Shown here one piece after another: positions 9,032-18,205 of a stretch of DNA of 64,000 nt. Made by a program: the position numbers and the translations under genes. The notes beneath the pieces are model-generated. The model ran no database searches, had not been told where the DNA came from, and saw only the letters and a list, made by a program, of their open reading frames with translations. The DNA is from an uncultured Bacteroides sp. (GTDB lineage Bacteria > Bacteroidota > Bacteroidia > Bacteroidales > Bacteroidaceae), in contig NZ_OY782855.1 in NCBI RefSeq assembly GCF_963678425.1, forward strand, positions 868,001-932,000, written 5' to 3'. Numbering within the stretch: the stretch's first letter is position 1; every line of letters begins with the position of its first letter.

Positions 9032-9844
9032 ATGGAAAATTTATTCGATATCTCAGGTAAAGTAATCGTCATCACTGGCGGGTACGGTGTTTTGGGGAGA
9101 GGAATCTCTATGTATCTGGCTCAGCAAGGAGCTAAAGTGGTGATTCTTGGCCGGGATCAAGAAGCTGGAAGCCAACTGGTAAGTGAAATAAAGAAACAGG
9201 GCGGACAAGCTATCTTTGCTCAGAGCGATGTTACCAATAAAGAGACGCTTGAACAATGTAAAAAACATATTCTGAACACTTATGGCAAAATTGATGTTCT
9301 GATCAATGCTGCCGGTGGAAATATGCCAGGAGCTACAATTACTCCTACTCAGACAATCTTTGACCTCAACGTCGAAGCAATGAAATCTGTAGTAGACCTG
9401 AATTTATTTGGTACAGTTCTTCCTACCATGGTTTTTGCTTCTGAGATGGCTGAACAAAACAGTGGAGTTATCCTGAATTTTTCTTCTGAATCCTCACTTC
9501 GTCCGCTTACAAGAGTTGTAGGATATGGTGTGGCAAAAGCTGCTATCAACAACTTCACACAGTACATGGCTGGCGAACTGGCTTTAAAATTCAGTAACGG
9601 CATTCGTATAAATGCTGTAGCCCCCGGATTTTTCCTAACCACTCAGAATGAAGCTTTAATGAAGAACCCGGACGGTTCTCTTTCAGATCGGGCTAAAACT
9701 ATTATGGCTCATACTCCTTTCAACCGCTTTGGCGAACCGGAAGATCTCTACGGAACCATCCACTATCTAATCAGTGATGCTTCTAAGTTTGTTACTGGTA
9801 CTGTAGCTGTGGTAGACGGTGGGTTTAATGCTTTTTCTATCTAA
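9032..9844 (+). CDS. SDR-family D-mannonate oxidoreductase (fructuronate reductase)
   Basis: A 270-residue classical short-chain dehydrogenase. The cofactor motif TGGYGVLGRG is at residues 15-24, NAAGG at 92-96, and the catalytic Ser151/152, Tyr165 and Lys169 in YGVAKAA. The C-terminal PGFFLT and GTVAVVDGGFNA complete the fold. Next to mannonate dehydratase, Bacteroidota SDR proteins of this kind interconvert D-fructuronate and D-mannonate, replacing the unrelated long-chain UxuB of enterobacteria. The function is therefore assigned from context plus family. It is cytoplasmic and in operon with the genes on both sides. Confidence 0.88.
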   Translation: MENLFDISGKVIVITGGYGVLGRGISMYLAQQGAKVVILGRDQEAGSQLVSEIKKQGGQAIFAQSDVTNKETLEQCKKHILNTYGKIDVLINAAGGNMPGATITPTQTIFDLNVEAMKSVVDLNLFGTVLPTMVFASEMAEQNSGVILNFSSESSLRPLTRVVGYGVAKAAINNFTQYMAGELALKFSNGIRINAVAPGFFLTTQNEALMKNPDGSLSDRAKTIMAHTPFNRFGEPEDLYGTIHYLISDASKFVTGTVAVVDGGFNAFSI

Positions 9845-9871
9845 GAATATTCAACTTAATAATATAAAATT

Positions 9872-11047
9872 ATGTATCTATGTGAACAAACATGGCGCTG
9901 GTATGGTCCAAACGACCCAATTTCCCTTTGGGATATCAAGCAGACCGGTGCTACAGGCGTAGTTAATGCATTACACCATATTCCTAACGGAGAAGTGTGG
10001 ACTATAGAAGAAATCATGAAGCGTAAGGAGCTGATTGAATCAGTTGGACTGACATGGTCTGTTGTTGAGAGTGTACCTGTGCACGAACACATTAAAACTC
10101 AGACTGGTGATTTCAAGAAATACATCGAGAATTATAAAGAGTCTCTCCGTAATTTAGGTAAATGTGGCATTAAAACTGTGACATATAACTTTATGCCAGT
10201 ACTGGACTGGACTCGTACTGATTTAGCCTATACCATGCCCGACGGTTCTAAAGCACTTCGCTTTGAAAGAGCTGCATTCATAGCATTCGACTTGTTCCTT
10301 TTGAAGCGCCCAGGGGCAGAGAATGAATATTCTGTTGAGGAGAAAGCAAAGGCTAAAGCTCGTTTTGAACAAATGACTGATGAAGACAAACATACTTTGG
10401 AACGAAATATCATAGCCGGTTTACCGGGTTCTGAAGAGAGCTTTACAATTGCACAATTTCAGGAAGCATTGGATCGTTACCAAGATATTGATGCAGAAAA
10501 ACTCCGAGCAAACCTGATCTATTTTTTAGGAGAGATTGCTCCCGTTGCCGATCAGGCAGATGTAATGTTGGTTATTCATCCCGATGACCCCCCCCACTCT
10601 ATTCTTGGCTTGCCCCGTATCCTGAGCACAGCAGATGATTTCCAGAAACTGATTGACGCTGTTCCAAATAAATCTAATGGTCTGTGCTTGTGTACAGGTT
10701 CATTTGGCGTATGCAAGGATAATGATCTTGTTAGCATAATGAAACGCTTTGGCGACAGAGTAAACTTTGTACATTTCCGCAGTACTCAACGTGATGCAGA
10801 AGGAAATTTCTTCGAGGCTAATCACCTGGAAGGAAATGTGGATATGTATAACATGATGAAAGCCATGCTGGAAGTGGAACAGGAACGTAAAGTTTCTATC
10901 CCAATGAGACCAGATCACGGACATCAGATGATTGACGACCTGAAGAAAAAAACAAATCCAGGTTATTCTTGTATCGGACGCCTTAGAGGATTAGCAGAAT
11001 TACGCGGACTTGAAATGGGTATTGCAAAATCTCTTTTCAATAAATAA
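9872..11047 (+). CDS. uxuA: Mannonate dehydratase
   Basis: A 391-residue UxuA-family enzyme that dehydrates D-mannonate to 2-keto-3-deoxygluconate in hexuronate breakdown. Family hallmarks are the N-terminal EQTWRWYGPNDPISLWDIKQ, GLTWSVVESVPVHEHIK, MPVLDWTRTDL, the metal-site segment MLVIHPDDPPHSILGLPRI, LCLCTGSFGV, FVHFRSTQRD and MRPDHGHQM. Length is normal. It is the last gene of the regulator-oxidoreductase-dehydratase operon, starting 27 bases after the SDR stop, and is closed by a strong terminator at 11081-11115. Confidence 0.96.
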   Translation: MYLCEQTWRWYGPNDPISLWDIKQTGATGVVNALHHIPNGEVWTIEEIMKRKELIESVGLTWSVVESVPVHEHIKTQTGDFKKYIENYKESLRNLGKCGIKTVTYNFMPVLDWTRTDLAYTMPDGSKALRFERAAFIAFDLFLLKRPGAENEYSVEEKAKAKARFEQMTDEDKHTLERNIIAGLPGSEESFTIAQFQEALDRYQDIDAEKLRANLIYFLGEIAPVADQADVMLVIHPDDPPHSILGLPRILSTADDFQKLIDAVPNKSNGLCLCTGSFGVCKDNDLVSIMKRFGDRVNFVHFRSTQRDAEGNFFEANHLEGNVDMYNMMKAMLEVEQERKVSIPMRPDHGHQMIDDLKKKTNPGYSCIGRLRGLAELRGLEMGIAKSLFNK

Positions 11048-11080
11048 ACAGTGATTGTTTGATATATAACGACTGATATG

Positions 11081-11115
11081 ACGGTCGGAACGTTAATGCG
11101 TTCCGACCGTTTTTA
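11081..11115 (+). terminator. Rho-independent terminator of the uxu operon
   Basis: Perfect 12-base stem (11081-11092 with 11099-11110), GC-rich, 6-base loop TTAATG, followed by a T run. It lies 34 bases past the uxuA stop. Confidence 0.92.
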
Positions 11116-11181
11116 TATTTTTAATACAATCTATAAATAAAATAAAGAGCTTCAGTGTTATTTTTTGATTAATTTCGCAGT

Positions 11182-11490
11182 ATGAAACTCTATCTGAGAA
11201 GACAAGCAATCATTGCATGGATATTGCTTTTTACAATTACTCCTATGGGAATTGTGAAGAGTTTCCATACCCATGAATCAAAGGAAGTTTGCGCTACACA
11301 TCATTGCAATGATTCCTCATGCAATTGTGCTATCTGTCAGTTTCATCTACTACCTTTCGTAAAGCCTACAACATTCTATCTTAATGTGCACTTTGTCGCA
11401 CAAACACGAGATGTTGCTGAACGTATTTTCAAGGTAATAAAAATCAATCCTTGTTCTTATTCTTTAAGAGCTCCTCCTTACTTATTTTAA
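11182..11490 (+). CDS. Small exported Cys/His-rich protein upstream of a TonB receptor
   Basis: A 102-residue protein that I do not recognise as a named family. An N-terminal hydrophobic stretch (about residues 9-26, IIAWILLFTITPMGIV) suggests export or membrane anchoring. It is followed by a dense cluster of potential metal ligands, HTHESKEVCATHHCNDSS and then CNCAICQFHL. The remainder has no motif. It lies 81 bases before the TonB-dependent receptor gene on the same strand, and that receptor has its own CHTC motif in the plug. A role in binding or sensing a metal at the cell surface is an inference from these ligands. Confidence 0.65.
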   Translation: MKLYLRRQAIIAWILLFTITPMGIVKSFHTHESKEVCATHHCNDSSCNCAICQFHLLPFVKPTTFYLNVHFVAQTRDVAERIFKVIKINPCSYSLRAPPYLF

Positions 11491-11571
11491 AATAAAGGCT
11501 TTATAAAGTTATGCTTTTCCTAAAATTACAAGAGCATACTATTTTCGCACATTTTAAAATAAGAAACAATA

Positions 11572-13872
11572 ATGAAAAAATTCATATTATTAGTTTCCTG
11601 CTTTATCTATGCCCTACTGCCATGTATGGGTATGGAGCTAACAGGAGCACCCACTGACGCAAGTATCTTTGGGCATATTACCGATACTAAAACAAAAGAA
11701 CATCTGGCTTATATCAATGTATCAATTAAAGGAACAACAATAGGTACCACATCTGATGCTTCGGGCCATTTTCTTATGGAGAATCTTCCAATAGGCAACT
11801 GGATTCTTGAATTCAGATCGGTTGGTTACCGCACCTTATCAATGAACGTTTCTGTCACTAAAAAGAAAACAACAGAGCTCGATGTGGAACTGACTCCAGA
11901 TCTTATCTCGCTTGATGAGGTTGTGATTAGCAGTAACCGGAATGAAACAACCAAACGACTGGCTCCTTCTTTAGTGAATATTCTGGATACAAAACTATTT
12001 GAAGATACCCACTCTAATTGTCTGGCTCAGGGACTTGATTTCCAATCTGGAGTACGTGTAGAAAACACCTGTCATACCTGTGGCTCTGAACAAGTTCGGA
12101 TTAATGGGATGGACGGTTCTTATAGTCAGGTATTAATGGATTCACGCCCCATCTACAGTTCATTGGCTGGATTATATGGGCTTGAACAGATTCCTCAGAG
12201 CATGATTGAACGCGTTGAGGTTATGAAAGGTGGTGGCTCGGCACTCTATGGCTCGTCAGCCATTGCAGGAACCATAAACATTATTACCAAAGAACCGGCC
12301 CGTAACTCAGGTGAGTTTTCTCATGATCTGACTTCCATAGGCGGAACAAATGCATTCGAGAATACCACGAATCTGAACGCTTCACTTGTTACTGACGACC
12401 GTAAAGCAGGCTTATTCATCTTTGGACAAAGCAGATACCGTGACGGATATGACCGTGATAAGGACGGGTTTACAGATCTGGCCAGAATGGATAATAAAAC
12501 AATCGGTCTGCATTCATATCTCAAAACAAGCAATTATTCGAAGTTATCTTTTGAGTATCATAACATAACCGATTTCAGACGAGGTGGTAACAAAATAGAT
12601 TTTCAGCCTCACGAAGCCGATGTGGCAGAAGAAGCAAGGCATTCCATCAATGGTGGTGGAATAAACTTTGATCTATTTTCACCCGACTATAAGCACAAAA
12701 TCAATCTATACACATCCATGCAGAGTATTGCAAGAAAGAGTTATTCAGGCGTTGGTCAGGATACACGAGGATATGGTAACACAGACAATCTGACTTATGC
12801 AGCAGGTGGTCAGTATACATACAACTGGGACAAATGTCTTTTTATGCCGGCTCAGTTTACCGGTGGTGCTGAATACACCTATGATAATCTTCATGACGAG
12901 ATTCTAGGGTATAACCGTGATATAAGACAAACTGTTCATACAGAGAGTGTATTCCTGCAAAACGAATGGAAGAATGAAACCTGGGGCTTTTTATTTGGAG
13001 GAAGAATTGATAAGCACAACCTGATTAGCAATGCAATATTCAGTCCGCGTATAACCTTGAGATACAACCCAACAAAGAAAGTAAATTTCCGACTGAGTTA
13101 TTCCACAGGATTCCGTGCTCCTCAGCTATATGACGATGATCTTCATGTATCTGCCGTTGGCGGACAAATTTCCACTATCCATTCAATTGCTGGTCTGAAG
13201 CCTGAAAAATCAAAAAGCTTAAGTGCTTCTATGGATTTTTACCATACCATTGGCGAGGTTCCTGTAAATTTTCGATTAGAAGGTTTCTACACAAATCTGA
13301 AAGACGTGTTTGTTCTTAATGATGTAGGCACAGACAGTGAAGGAAATATCCTGAAAGAACGTTCAAACGGTAGCGGTGCAAAAGTAATGGGAGTAACAGC
13401 GGATGGTAAAGCGGCCTTTTCAACCTTATTGCAGATAGAAGCAGGAGCTACATTACAAAGCAGCAGATATAAAGAGGCAGATAATTGGAGTTTAACGGAA
13501 GATCTTTCAACAAAAAAAATGCTTCGCACACCAGATTTATATGGTTACTTCACAGCTAAACTTATCCCTGTGAAAAGATTTGAGGCAGCAATATCCGGTA
13601 CATATACAGGTAGTATGCTTGTTCCCCACGCAGCAGGTTATATTGAAAAGGATATAAATGTAACAACGCCCGATTTCTTCGATATAAATTTTAAATTAAG
13701 TTACGCATTCCCTGTGTATCAGCAAATAGCTCTACAGATAAACACAGGAATTCAGAATATATTTGATACTTATCAGTCCGACCAGGATAAAGGGAAAAAC
13801 CGTGACTCCGATTTTGTTTACGGACCAACTTTACCAAGATGCTACTTTATAGGAGGAAAAATAAACTTCTGA
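11572..13872 (+). CDS. TonB-dependent outer membrane receptor with CHTC plug motif
   Basis: A 766-residue TonB-dependent receptor. After the signal peptide comes a carboxypeptidase-regulatory-like domain (about residues 30-110, FGHITDTKTKEHLAYINVSI), then the plug (about 125-245: NRNETTKRLAPSLVNIL, VRINGMDGSYSQVLMDSRPI, VEVMKGGGSALYGSSAIAG), then a 22-strand-type barrel ending in YFIGGKINF. The plug contains ENTCHTCGSEQVRING, a cysteine pair exposed near the ligand side. No SusD partner follows, so glycan import is unlikely. Metal or cofactor uptake with the Cys/His-rich neighbour is more plausible, but the substrate is not known. Confidence 0.92.
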   Translation: MKKFILLVSCFIYALLPCMGMELTGAPTDASIFGHITDTKTKEHLAYINVSIKGTTIGTTSDASGHFLMENLPIGNWILEFRSVGYRTLSMNVSVTKKKTTELDVELTPDLISLDEVVISSNRNETTKRLAPSLVNILDTKLFEDTHSNCLAQGLDFQSGVRVENTCHTCGSEQVRINGMDGSYSQVLMDSRPIYSSLAGLYGLEQIPQSMIERVEVMKGGGSALYGSSAIAGTINIITKEPARNSGEFSHDLTSIGGTNAFENTTNLNASLVTDDRKAGLFIFGQSRYRDGYDRDKDGFTDLARMDNKTIGLHSYLKTSNYSKLSFEYHNITDFRRGGNKIDFQPHEADVAEEARHSINGGGINFDLFSPDYKHKINLYTSMQSIARKSYSGVGQDTRGYGNTDNLTYAAGGQYTYNWDKCLFMPAQFTGGAEYTYDNLHDEILGYNRDIRQTVHTESVFLQNEWKNETWGFLFGGRIDKHNLISNAIFSPRITLRYNPTKKVNFRLSYSTGFRAPQLYDDDLHVSAVGGQISTIHSIAGLKPEKSKSLSASMDFYHTIGEVPVNFRLEGFYTNLKDVFVLNDVGTDSEGNILKERSNGSGAKVMGVTADGKAAFSTLLQIEAGATLQSSRYKEADNWSLTEDLSTKKMLRTPDLYGYFTAKLIPVKRFEAAISGTYTGSMLVPHAAGYIEKDINVTTPDFFDINFKLSYAFPVYQQIALQINTGIQNIFDTYQSDQDKGKNRDSDFVYGPTLPRCYFIGGKINF

Positions 13873-14082
13873 CTTTTATGATTCATAAAGAATAAAAATC
13901 AGAAACTTAAAGATAAAACATTGTCCTGAGATTTTGTAAAGCCCTATTATATAGATTATTTATATCTAACAGCTTAGGCAGATTATATTCAGAAAAATAA
14001 TAAAAATATAAAAAAAGAATATAGAATATAGCTATTCATAAGCAGGAACTCATTATCTTCGTTTCAAATTTAAAAAGAACCT

Positions 14083-14718
14083 ATGAAATTATTTCCAAAA
14101 TTAAGAAAATCAAAAGAAGAACAAACAGAAATTGTTCAGACAAGAATTGAATATTATTTCACTCTTATTCGGGCATATTATCAGTCAACAATGGCAATAA
14201 ATTTAGGCATTACTAATATTAATGCTTTACCAGATATGGCCATGCTTAAACGTACGCTTAAAATCCAGACACAAAATGGGAGACTGGGAGTGGCAGAAAG
14301 ATCGCAGTTCCGAAAAATGCTTATGCAGGGATATGGTTTAAGCGATCAATTCTTTAAAGAATTAGACGCATCCTTAAAAAGCAACTGCAAGAAACAGAAT
14401 GATGCACAATCATACCTATTCCTCTTCCAAGGCTTTTCAAATGATTTATTGGTAATTATCAGCGATCAGATGAGGTTTAAGATTGCCTTACCCAATTTCT
14501 TTAGAAAAGCGCTTTACTCGGTAACAGCACAAACCATCCATAAGATTCTAACTAAGGATAACTGGAAAAAGGATGAAGTATTCAGTGCCTGCAGAAGCGT
14601 TAGAAAGTACAAAGAGAAACTGGGGTACTCAGAAGCATGGATGACAGAATATGTATTTCCGGTACTTCTCATATCAAAAAGCGGTAAAAAGAAAGAGCCC
14701 GATTTCTCCAAACGATAA
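14083..14718 (+). CDS. Conserved hypothetical protein, 211 aa
   Basis: I do not recognise a named family. The 211-residue protein is basic, without signal peptide or membrane segment, and appears mostly helical (KSKEEQTEIVQTRIEYYFTL, FRKMLMQGYGLSDQFFKELD, SACRSVRKYKEKLGYSEAWM). It may be a cytoplasmic nucleic-acid- or protein-binding factor, but nothing decides this. The gene stands alone, with a strong terminator behind it. Confidence 0.7.
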   Translation: MKLFPKLRKSKEEQTEIVQTRIEYYFTLIRAYYQSTMAINLGITNINALPDMAMLKRTLKIQTQNGRLGVAERSQFRKMLMQGYGLSDQFFKELDASLKSNCKKQNDAQSYLFLFQGFSNDLLVIISDQMRFKIALPNFFRKALYSVTAQTIHKILTKDNWKKDEVFSACRSVRKYKEKLGYSEAWMTEYVFPVLLISKSGKKKEPDFSKR

Positions 14719-15035
14719 CTGTTCATTAAATACATAATAGAAAATTCAATGCGGAAAACTGATCTTTATATTTGGATCTGTTTTCCGCATTATTTTATTA
14801 TAAAAAAACAAATTAATTAGTTCACATAAGTTGAAATTGCAAATCGTAATCAAAATCATTACTTGAATTATTACAGAAATAAGTTTCATGATTCAGGTTT
14901 ACTTTGATAAATAAAGATTTTTTTCTAGATTTCTAAACAGTAGCAAAGTGGAATAAACTAAAAACAGACTTATTTGTTATATATGTAAATTATATCGAGA
15001 TTTAATTAAATAAAGATTCTATTATCAACTTAAAA
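14719..15035. other. AT-rich intergenic region
   Basis: Apart from the terminator at 14748-14798 I see no gene, and no clear TAnnTTTG promoter in front of the next gene. Confidence 0.6.
14748..14798 (+). terminator. Terminator after the 211-aa gene
   Basis: A long hairpin: AATGCGGAAAAC (14748-14759) pairs with GTTTTCCGCATT (14780-14791), plus an inner GATC pair, followed by a T-rich tail. Confidence 0.8.
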
Positions 15036-15641
15036 ATGAGCTACATGATGAAAAAGAATCTATTTTTAATATTATTTGCGCTTATGTGCTCATTCCCAGT
15101 ATTTTCACAAATATCATGGAATGTCAAAGCCGGATTTAATATGAGCAATTGGAGCAAAGGGAGTTCAGACACGAAATTTGACTTTCTTTGTGGCATAGGT
15201 ATTGAATATGCCTTTGATCAAACCTGGGCTTTGCAACCTTCTCTTTTAATTTCTTCTAAAGGAAAAAAACAAAGTTTGTCAACTGGAACGATGACAGTTA
15301 ATCAAGTATATGCAGAACTTCCCGTTATGGCAGCTGCAAGACTCAGAGTATCTGATAATGTAAATATTGTTTTGAGTGCAGGTCCTTATTTTGCTTATGG
15401 AATTGGTGGAAAAACATCTTGGAGTGACATTTATGATGACGAAAATACTTTCGAAAATGACGGCTTATCAGATGTCATGGATTTAGATAAATTTGATGCC
15501 GGAATAGGAAGTGGTGTAGCCTTGGAAATAAGCCGGTTTATCATTAGTATTGGTGGAGAATGGGGACTAACAAATTTAGGCAGCATTAATTATAGTCCTA
15601 AAAATGAGAATTACACTTTAAGTGTAGGATACAAGTTCTAA
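15036..15641 (+). CDS. Outer membrane beta-barrel protein (PorT-like)
   Basis: A 201-residue protein with a signal peptide (MKKNLFLILFALMCSFPVFSQ) and the small outer-membrane beta-barrel pattern common in Bacteroidota: ISWNVKAGFNMSNWSKG, IGIEYAFDQTWALQPSLLISSKG, VYAELPVMAAARLRVSDNVN, LSAGPYFAYGIGGKTSW, and the C-terminal YTLSVGYKF ending in an aromatic residue. It is expected in the outer membrane. Function is unknown. The first ATG is used here, and Met residues 4 and 5 are alternatives that would start the signal peptide directly. Confidence 0.85.
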   Translation: MSYMMKKNLFLILFALMCSFPVFSQISWNVKAGFNMSNWSKGSSDTKFDFLCGIGIEYAFDQTWALQPSLLISSKGKKQSLSTGTMTVNQVYAELPVMAAARLRVSDNVNIVLSAGPYFAYGIGGKTSWSDIYDDENTFENDGLSDVMDLDKFDAGIGSGVALEISRFIISIGGEWGLTNLGSINYSPKNENYTLSVGYKF

Positions 15642-15703
15642 GAAGATTTCAATCACTCCGGTTTGGTTAAGCTATTTTAATAAGGAAAATAAAAGAAAGA
15701 ACA

Positions 15704-15770
15704 AGGCTGTCTCCTAAATAATTTGCTATCAAATGATAGTATTTTTATTTTTGAGACAGCCTCGTTTTTA
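15704..15770. terminator. Bidirectional terminator
   Basis: AGGCTGTCTC (15704-15713) and GAGACAGCCT (15753-15762) form a perfect 10-base stem with an inner CTATCA/TGATAG pairing, flanked by T-rich sequence to the right. It separates the convergent barrel and flavodiiron-like genes and may serve both. Confidence 0.8.
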
Positions 15771-15784
15771 TATTTTGCATATTA

Positions 15785-16987
15785 TTAATCGTTCCGGCTT
15801 AATAAGTCCCAGAAGAGCCATCCATAGTTTCTGCTTGCTTCTAACGCTTCATCGGTAAGTGAACATTTAAAACTGATCGGATCCATTACAATATCAAATC
15901 CCGCTTCTTTCAACTTTTTATCTACAATCCCTATTGACAAATCTTTCAAGCCACAACTGCCGAAAGCTGCCGCCTTTTTATTCTTAAATTTCAATCCTTT
16001 TGCGATGTCAAGAATTAAGCTGATTGATGGAAGTATACAATGATTCATGCAAGGGGAACCTACCAACACTCCTTTTGAACGAAATATTTCCGTAATTATA
16101 TCATTTCTATTACATATTGATGCATTTAGCAATTTAATGTTCACATGAGGATCAGCAACATAGATACCTTCTGCTATACTTTGGGCAATAGCCCTGGTAC
16201 CTTTATACATTGTATCGTAAATAATAGTCACCTGATTTTCATGGTAATTATTCGCCCACATTAAATAATTGGTAACAATTTGCAAATTATTATTTCGCCA
16301 GAGAATACCATGGCTTGGACAAATCATATCCAAAGGAATATTCCTTTTAATACAATCATTAATTTTCTTTGTTACTACATTACTCAATGGAGATAGTAGA
16401 TTTGCATAATATTTAATGGATTCAAAACTTAAATCATACTGAACTACCAAGTCATTAAATAATAGTTCTGAACTGAAATGCTGCCCGAATAGGACATTAC
16501 TGAACAAGATATTATCAATACTCATATAACAGAACATGGTATCGGGATAAGTGGATAAAGGAAAATCAACAAGGACCAACTCTTTTCCATTCCCGATAGA
16601 TAACCTCTCTTCCCCCTTAATAGTGACAAAATTCCAATCCTGTTGATAATTACCTTTAAGAACATCTCTGCCATTTTCTGTGCAATAGATTGGAGTATCA
16701 GGAATGAGACTCATCAGCTCGGGCAATGCGCCACTATGATCCTCCTCAGCTTGAGTGCAAATAATGTAATCTATGGATGATAAATCTATTTCCTTCGCCA
16801 GATTTTTAACAAAATCGCTACTAAAGCTCGTTATTACAGTATCTATTAAAACGGTTTTCTCTTCTTGTATAATAAAAGAATTATACCTCGTTCCTCTGTA
16901 AGTAGAATATTCATAGCCTGGGAATCTTCTCAATTCCCAATCGTTTTGACCAACCCAATAGACATTGCTTTTGACATGTTTCTTCAT
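15785..16987 (-). CDS. Flavodiiron-like protein lacking three of six iron ligands
   Basis: A 400-residue protein with the architecture of A-type flavoproteins (O2 or NO reductases): an N-terminal metallo-beta-lactamase-like domain (1-250) and a C-terminal flavodoxin domain (about 253-395, VTIIYDTMYKGTRAIAQSIAEG). It aligns without gaps to the canonical ligand numbering, and Glu81, Asp83 and His226 are kept. His79 is Gln (TQAEEDH), His146 is Thr (LSTYPDTMF) and Asp165 is Val (SNVLFGQH). A normal diiron centre is thus unlikely. The FMN loop is also altered (GSPCMNHCILP, AFGSCGLKD). It may be a mononuclear or metal-free paralogue with a new role. It is cotranscribed with the hemerythrin-like gene 53 bases upstream. 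Confidence 0.88.
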   Translation of the reverse strand: MKKHVKSNVYWVGQNDWELRRFPGYEYSTYRGTRYNSFIIQEEKTVLIDTVITSFSSDFVKNLAKEIDLSSIDYIICTQAEEDHSGALPELMSLIPDTPIYCTENGRDVLKGNYQQDWNFVTIKGEERLSIGNGKELVLVDFPLSTYPDTMFCYMSIDNILFSNVLFGQHFSSELLFNDLVVQYDLSFESIKYYANLLSPLSNVVTKKINDCIKRNIPLDMICPSHGILWRNNNLQIVTNYLMWANNYHENQVTIIYDTMYKGTRAIAQSIAEGIYVADPHVNIKLLNASICNRNDIITEIFRSKGVLVGSPCMNHCILPSISLILDIAKGLKFKNKKAAAFGSCGLKDLSIGIVDKKLKEAGFDIVMDPISFKCSLTDEALEASRNYGWLFWDLLSRND

Positions 16988-17040
16988 TCTATAAAAAATT
17001 TAAAGTAAATTGTATATATGAATAGTTTAATACCATTAAT

Positions 17041-17595
17041 TCAGACTCCGTATTTCTTTTCTAATTGATGCAGTAATTCATGGAAATATTTTTGAGAGTC
17101 TTGCCCGAAAAGCCTTTCTTCCATAACCTTAAAATGCTTATATAAAGCATTTTGTTTTTCTAAAGGTATTAATTTATCACCTAATGGAAATAATATATTA
17201 TTTTCTTTCTGAATGTGATTTCTCATCAGCTCAACATAACTATCTATAGACTCGATTAATCTGTCCACAGCAAACTTATCTCCATTCTTGATGATCTCAA
17301 CAGCCAAAGCCATATCTTTTATATATCCTCTGCCAACTTCATGTTCAAATAGCATTACCCCAACAGGGCTGTTCTCATTTGACATACCTGCCTCAATAAG
17401 TTCCGGGAAATAAATAGTTTCTTCTTTGCCATGATGGAATTTATCTGCAAATATTCTCAGAAAATCAATTATTTTCTCAAGTTCTTCTATTTCAGGCTCA
17501 TGATGCATCTTTATATACTCTGAAATTTTTGTTAAAACCCTAAGTATTATTTCTATAGCCTTATGGTCATGTATTAAATCTTCTGCAGGTTTCAT
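17041..17595 (-). CDS. Hemerythrin HHE domain protein
   Basis: A 184-residue four-helix HHE cation-binding protein. The likely iron ligands are visible: His11 (LIHDHKAI), His54 or 55 and Glu58 or 59 (FHHGKEET), His85 (LFEHEVGRG), and His127 with Glu131 (RNHIQKENNILFP). Such proteins bind a diiron site and act in O2 or NO sensing, storage or iron-sulfur cluster repair. No signal peptide is present. The gene is directly upstream of the flavodiiron-like gene on the same strand, which suggests shared expression and a role in oxygen or nitrosative stress. That role is inferred from family and context. Confidence 0.92.
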   Translation of the reverse strand: MKPAEDLIHDHKAIEIILRVLTKISEYIKMHHEPEIEELEKIIDFLRIFADKFHHGKEETIYFPELIEAGMSNENSPVGVMLFEHEVGRGYIKDMALAVEIIKNGDKFAVDRLIESIDSYVELMRNHIQKENNILFPLGDKLIPLEKQNALYKHFKVMEERLFGQDSQKYFHELLHQLEKKYGV

Positions 17596-18205
17596 CTTTT
17601 TTAATATTTGTTTTTAATTAATACAATAAAATTAAAACCTAAACCACTAAAAAAAGCATATTATATATACATACAGATCTTATACGAGGTAATTTTGGGC
17701 TTCAAATTATGAACCAGAATATCAACAGAATAAGAATTGCTGTCTACATACAATATCGATTGACTTATGTATATAACAACTCATCTCGATAAATGTATGT
17801 TAAATATTTTAATATTTAAAAACAAAACGAAACAAATTAACTATTATTAACTCTAGATAAATAATTATACAATTTAAATAATTTTTATTATCTAAAAGTA
17901 AAGCAATAATCACTATGCTTATGCTTTTGGTCTTTCTTTTCCGGACAAATTACAGAAGCAGGAAACTGAGGTTTATTTTGGATTATAATCGAAATGAAGT
18001 TTTTTATAAACAGTTATCATCTTCAACTGAAAATTATCTAAATAAAGACGTTCATCTATAAAATATGAGAGAAGAGATCTAAAACAAAGTTCATTATTTG
18101 TATACCACTACTATAATATTTTTAAGTTTGTTAATTTCCTAACAAACTTAATCGTTATTAATGAATAACTATTAACTTTGCATGTCATAAAAACGAAATT
18201 TTAAA
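17596..18205. other. Long AT-rich intergenic region
   Basis: About 600 bases between divergent genes. A 48-codon open frame at 17915-18061 (MLMLLVFLFRTNYRSRK...) has no recognisable family and is probably chance or a gene remnant. A perfect 10-base inverted repeat (18124-18149) and a -7 box (18173-18180) precede the DUF1573 gene. Confidence 0.5.
18124..18180 (+). promoter_or_regulatory. Promoter region of the DUF1573 gene with inverted repeat
   Basis: The -7 box TAACTTTG (18173-18180) lies 25 bases before the ATG. Upstream, AAGTTTGTTA (18124-18133) and TAACAAACTT (18140-18149) form a perfect inverted repeat with a 6-base loop that ends about where the -33 box would be. It could be an operator. 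No TTTG was found at the expected distance. Confidence 0.45.

Noticed and set aside
17915..18061. 48-codon frame starting MLMLLVFLFRTNYRSRK
   Set aside because: Possible small membrane peptide, but there is no promoter box before it and no family. It is more likely chance or the remnant of a lost gene.
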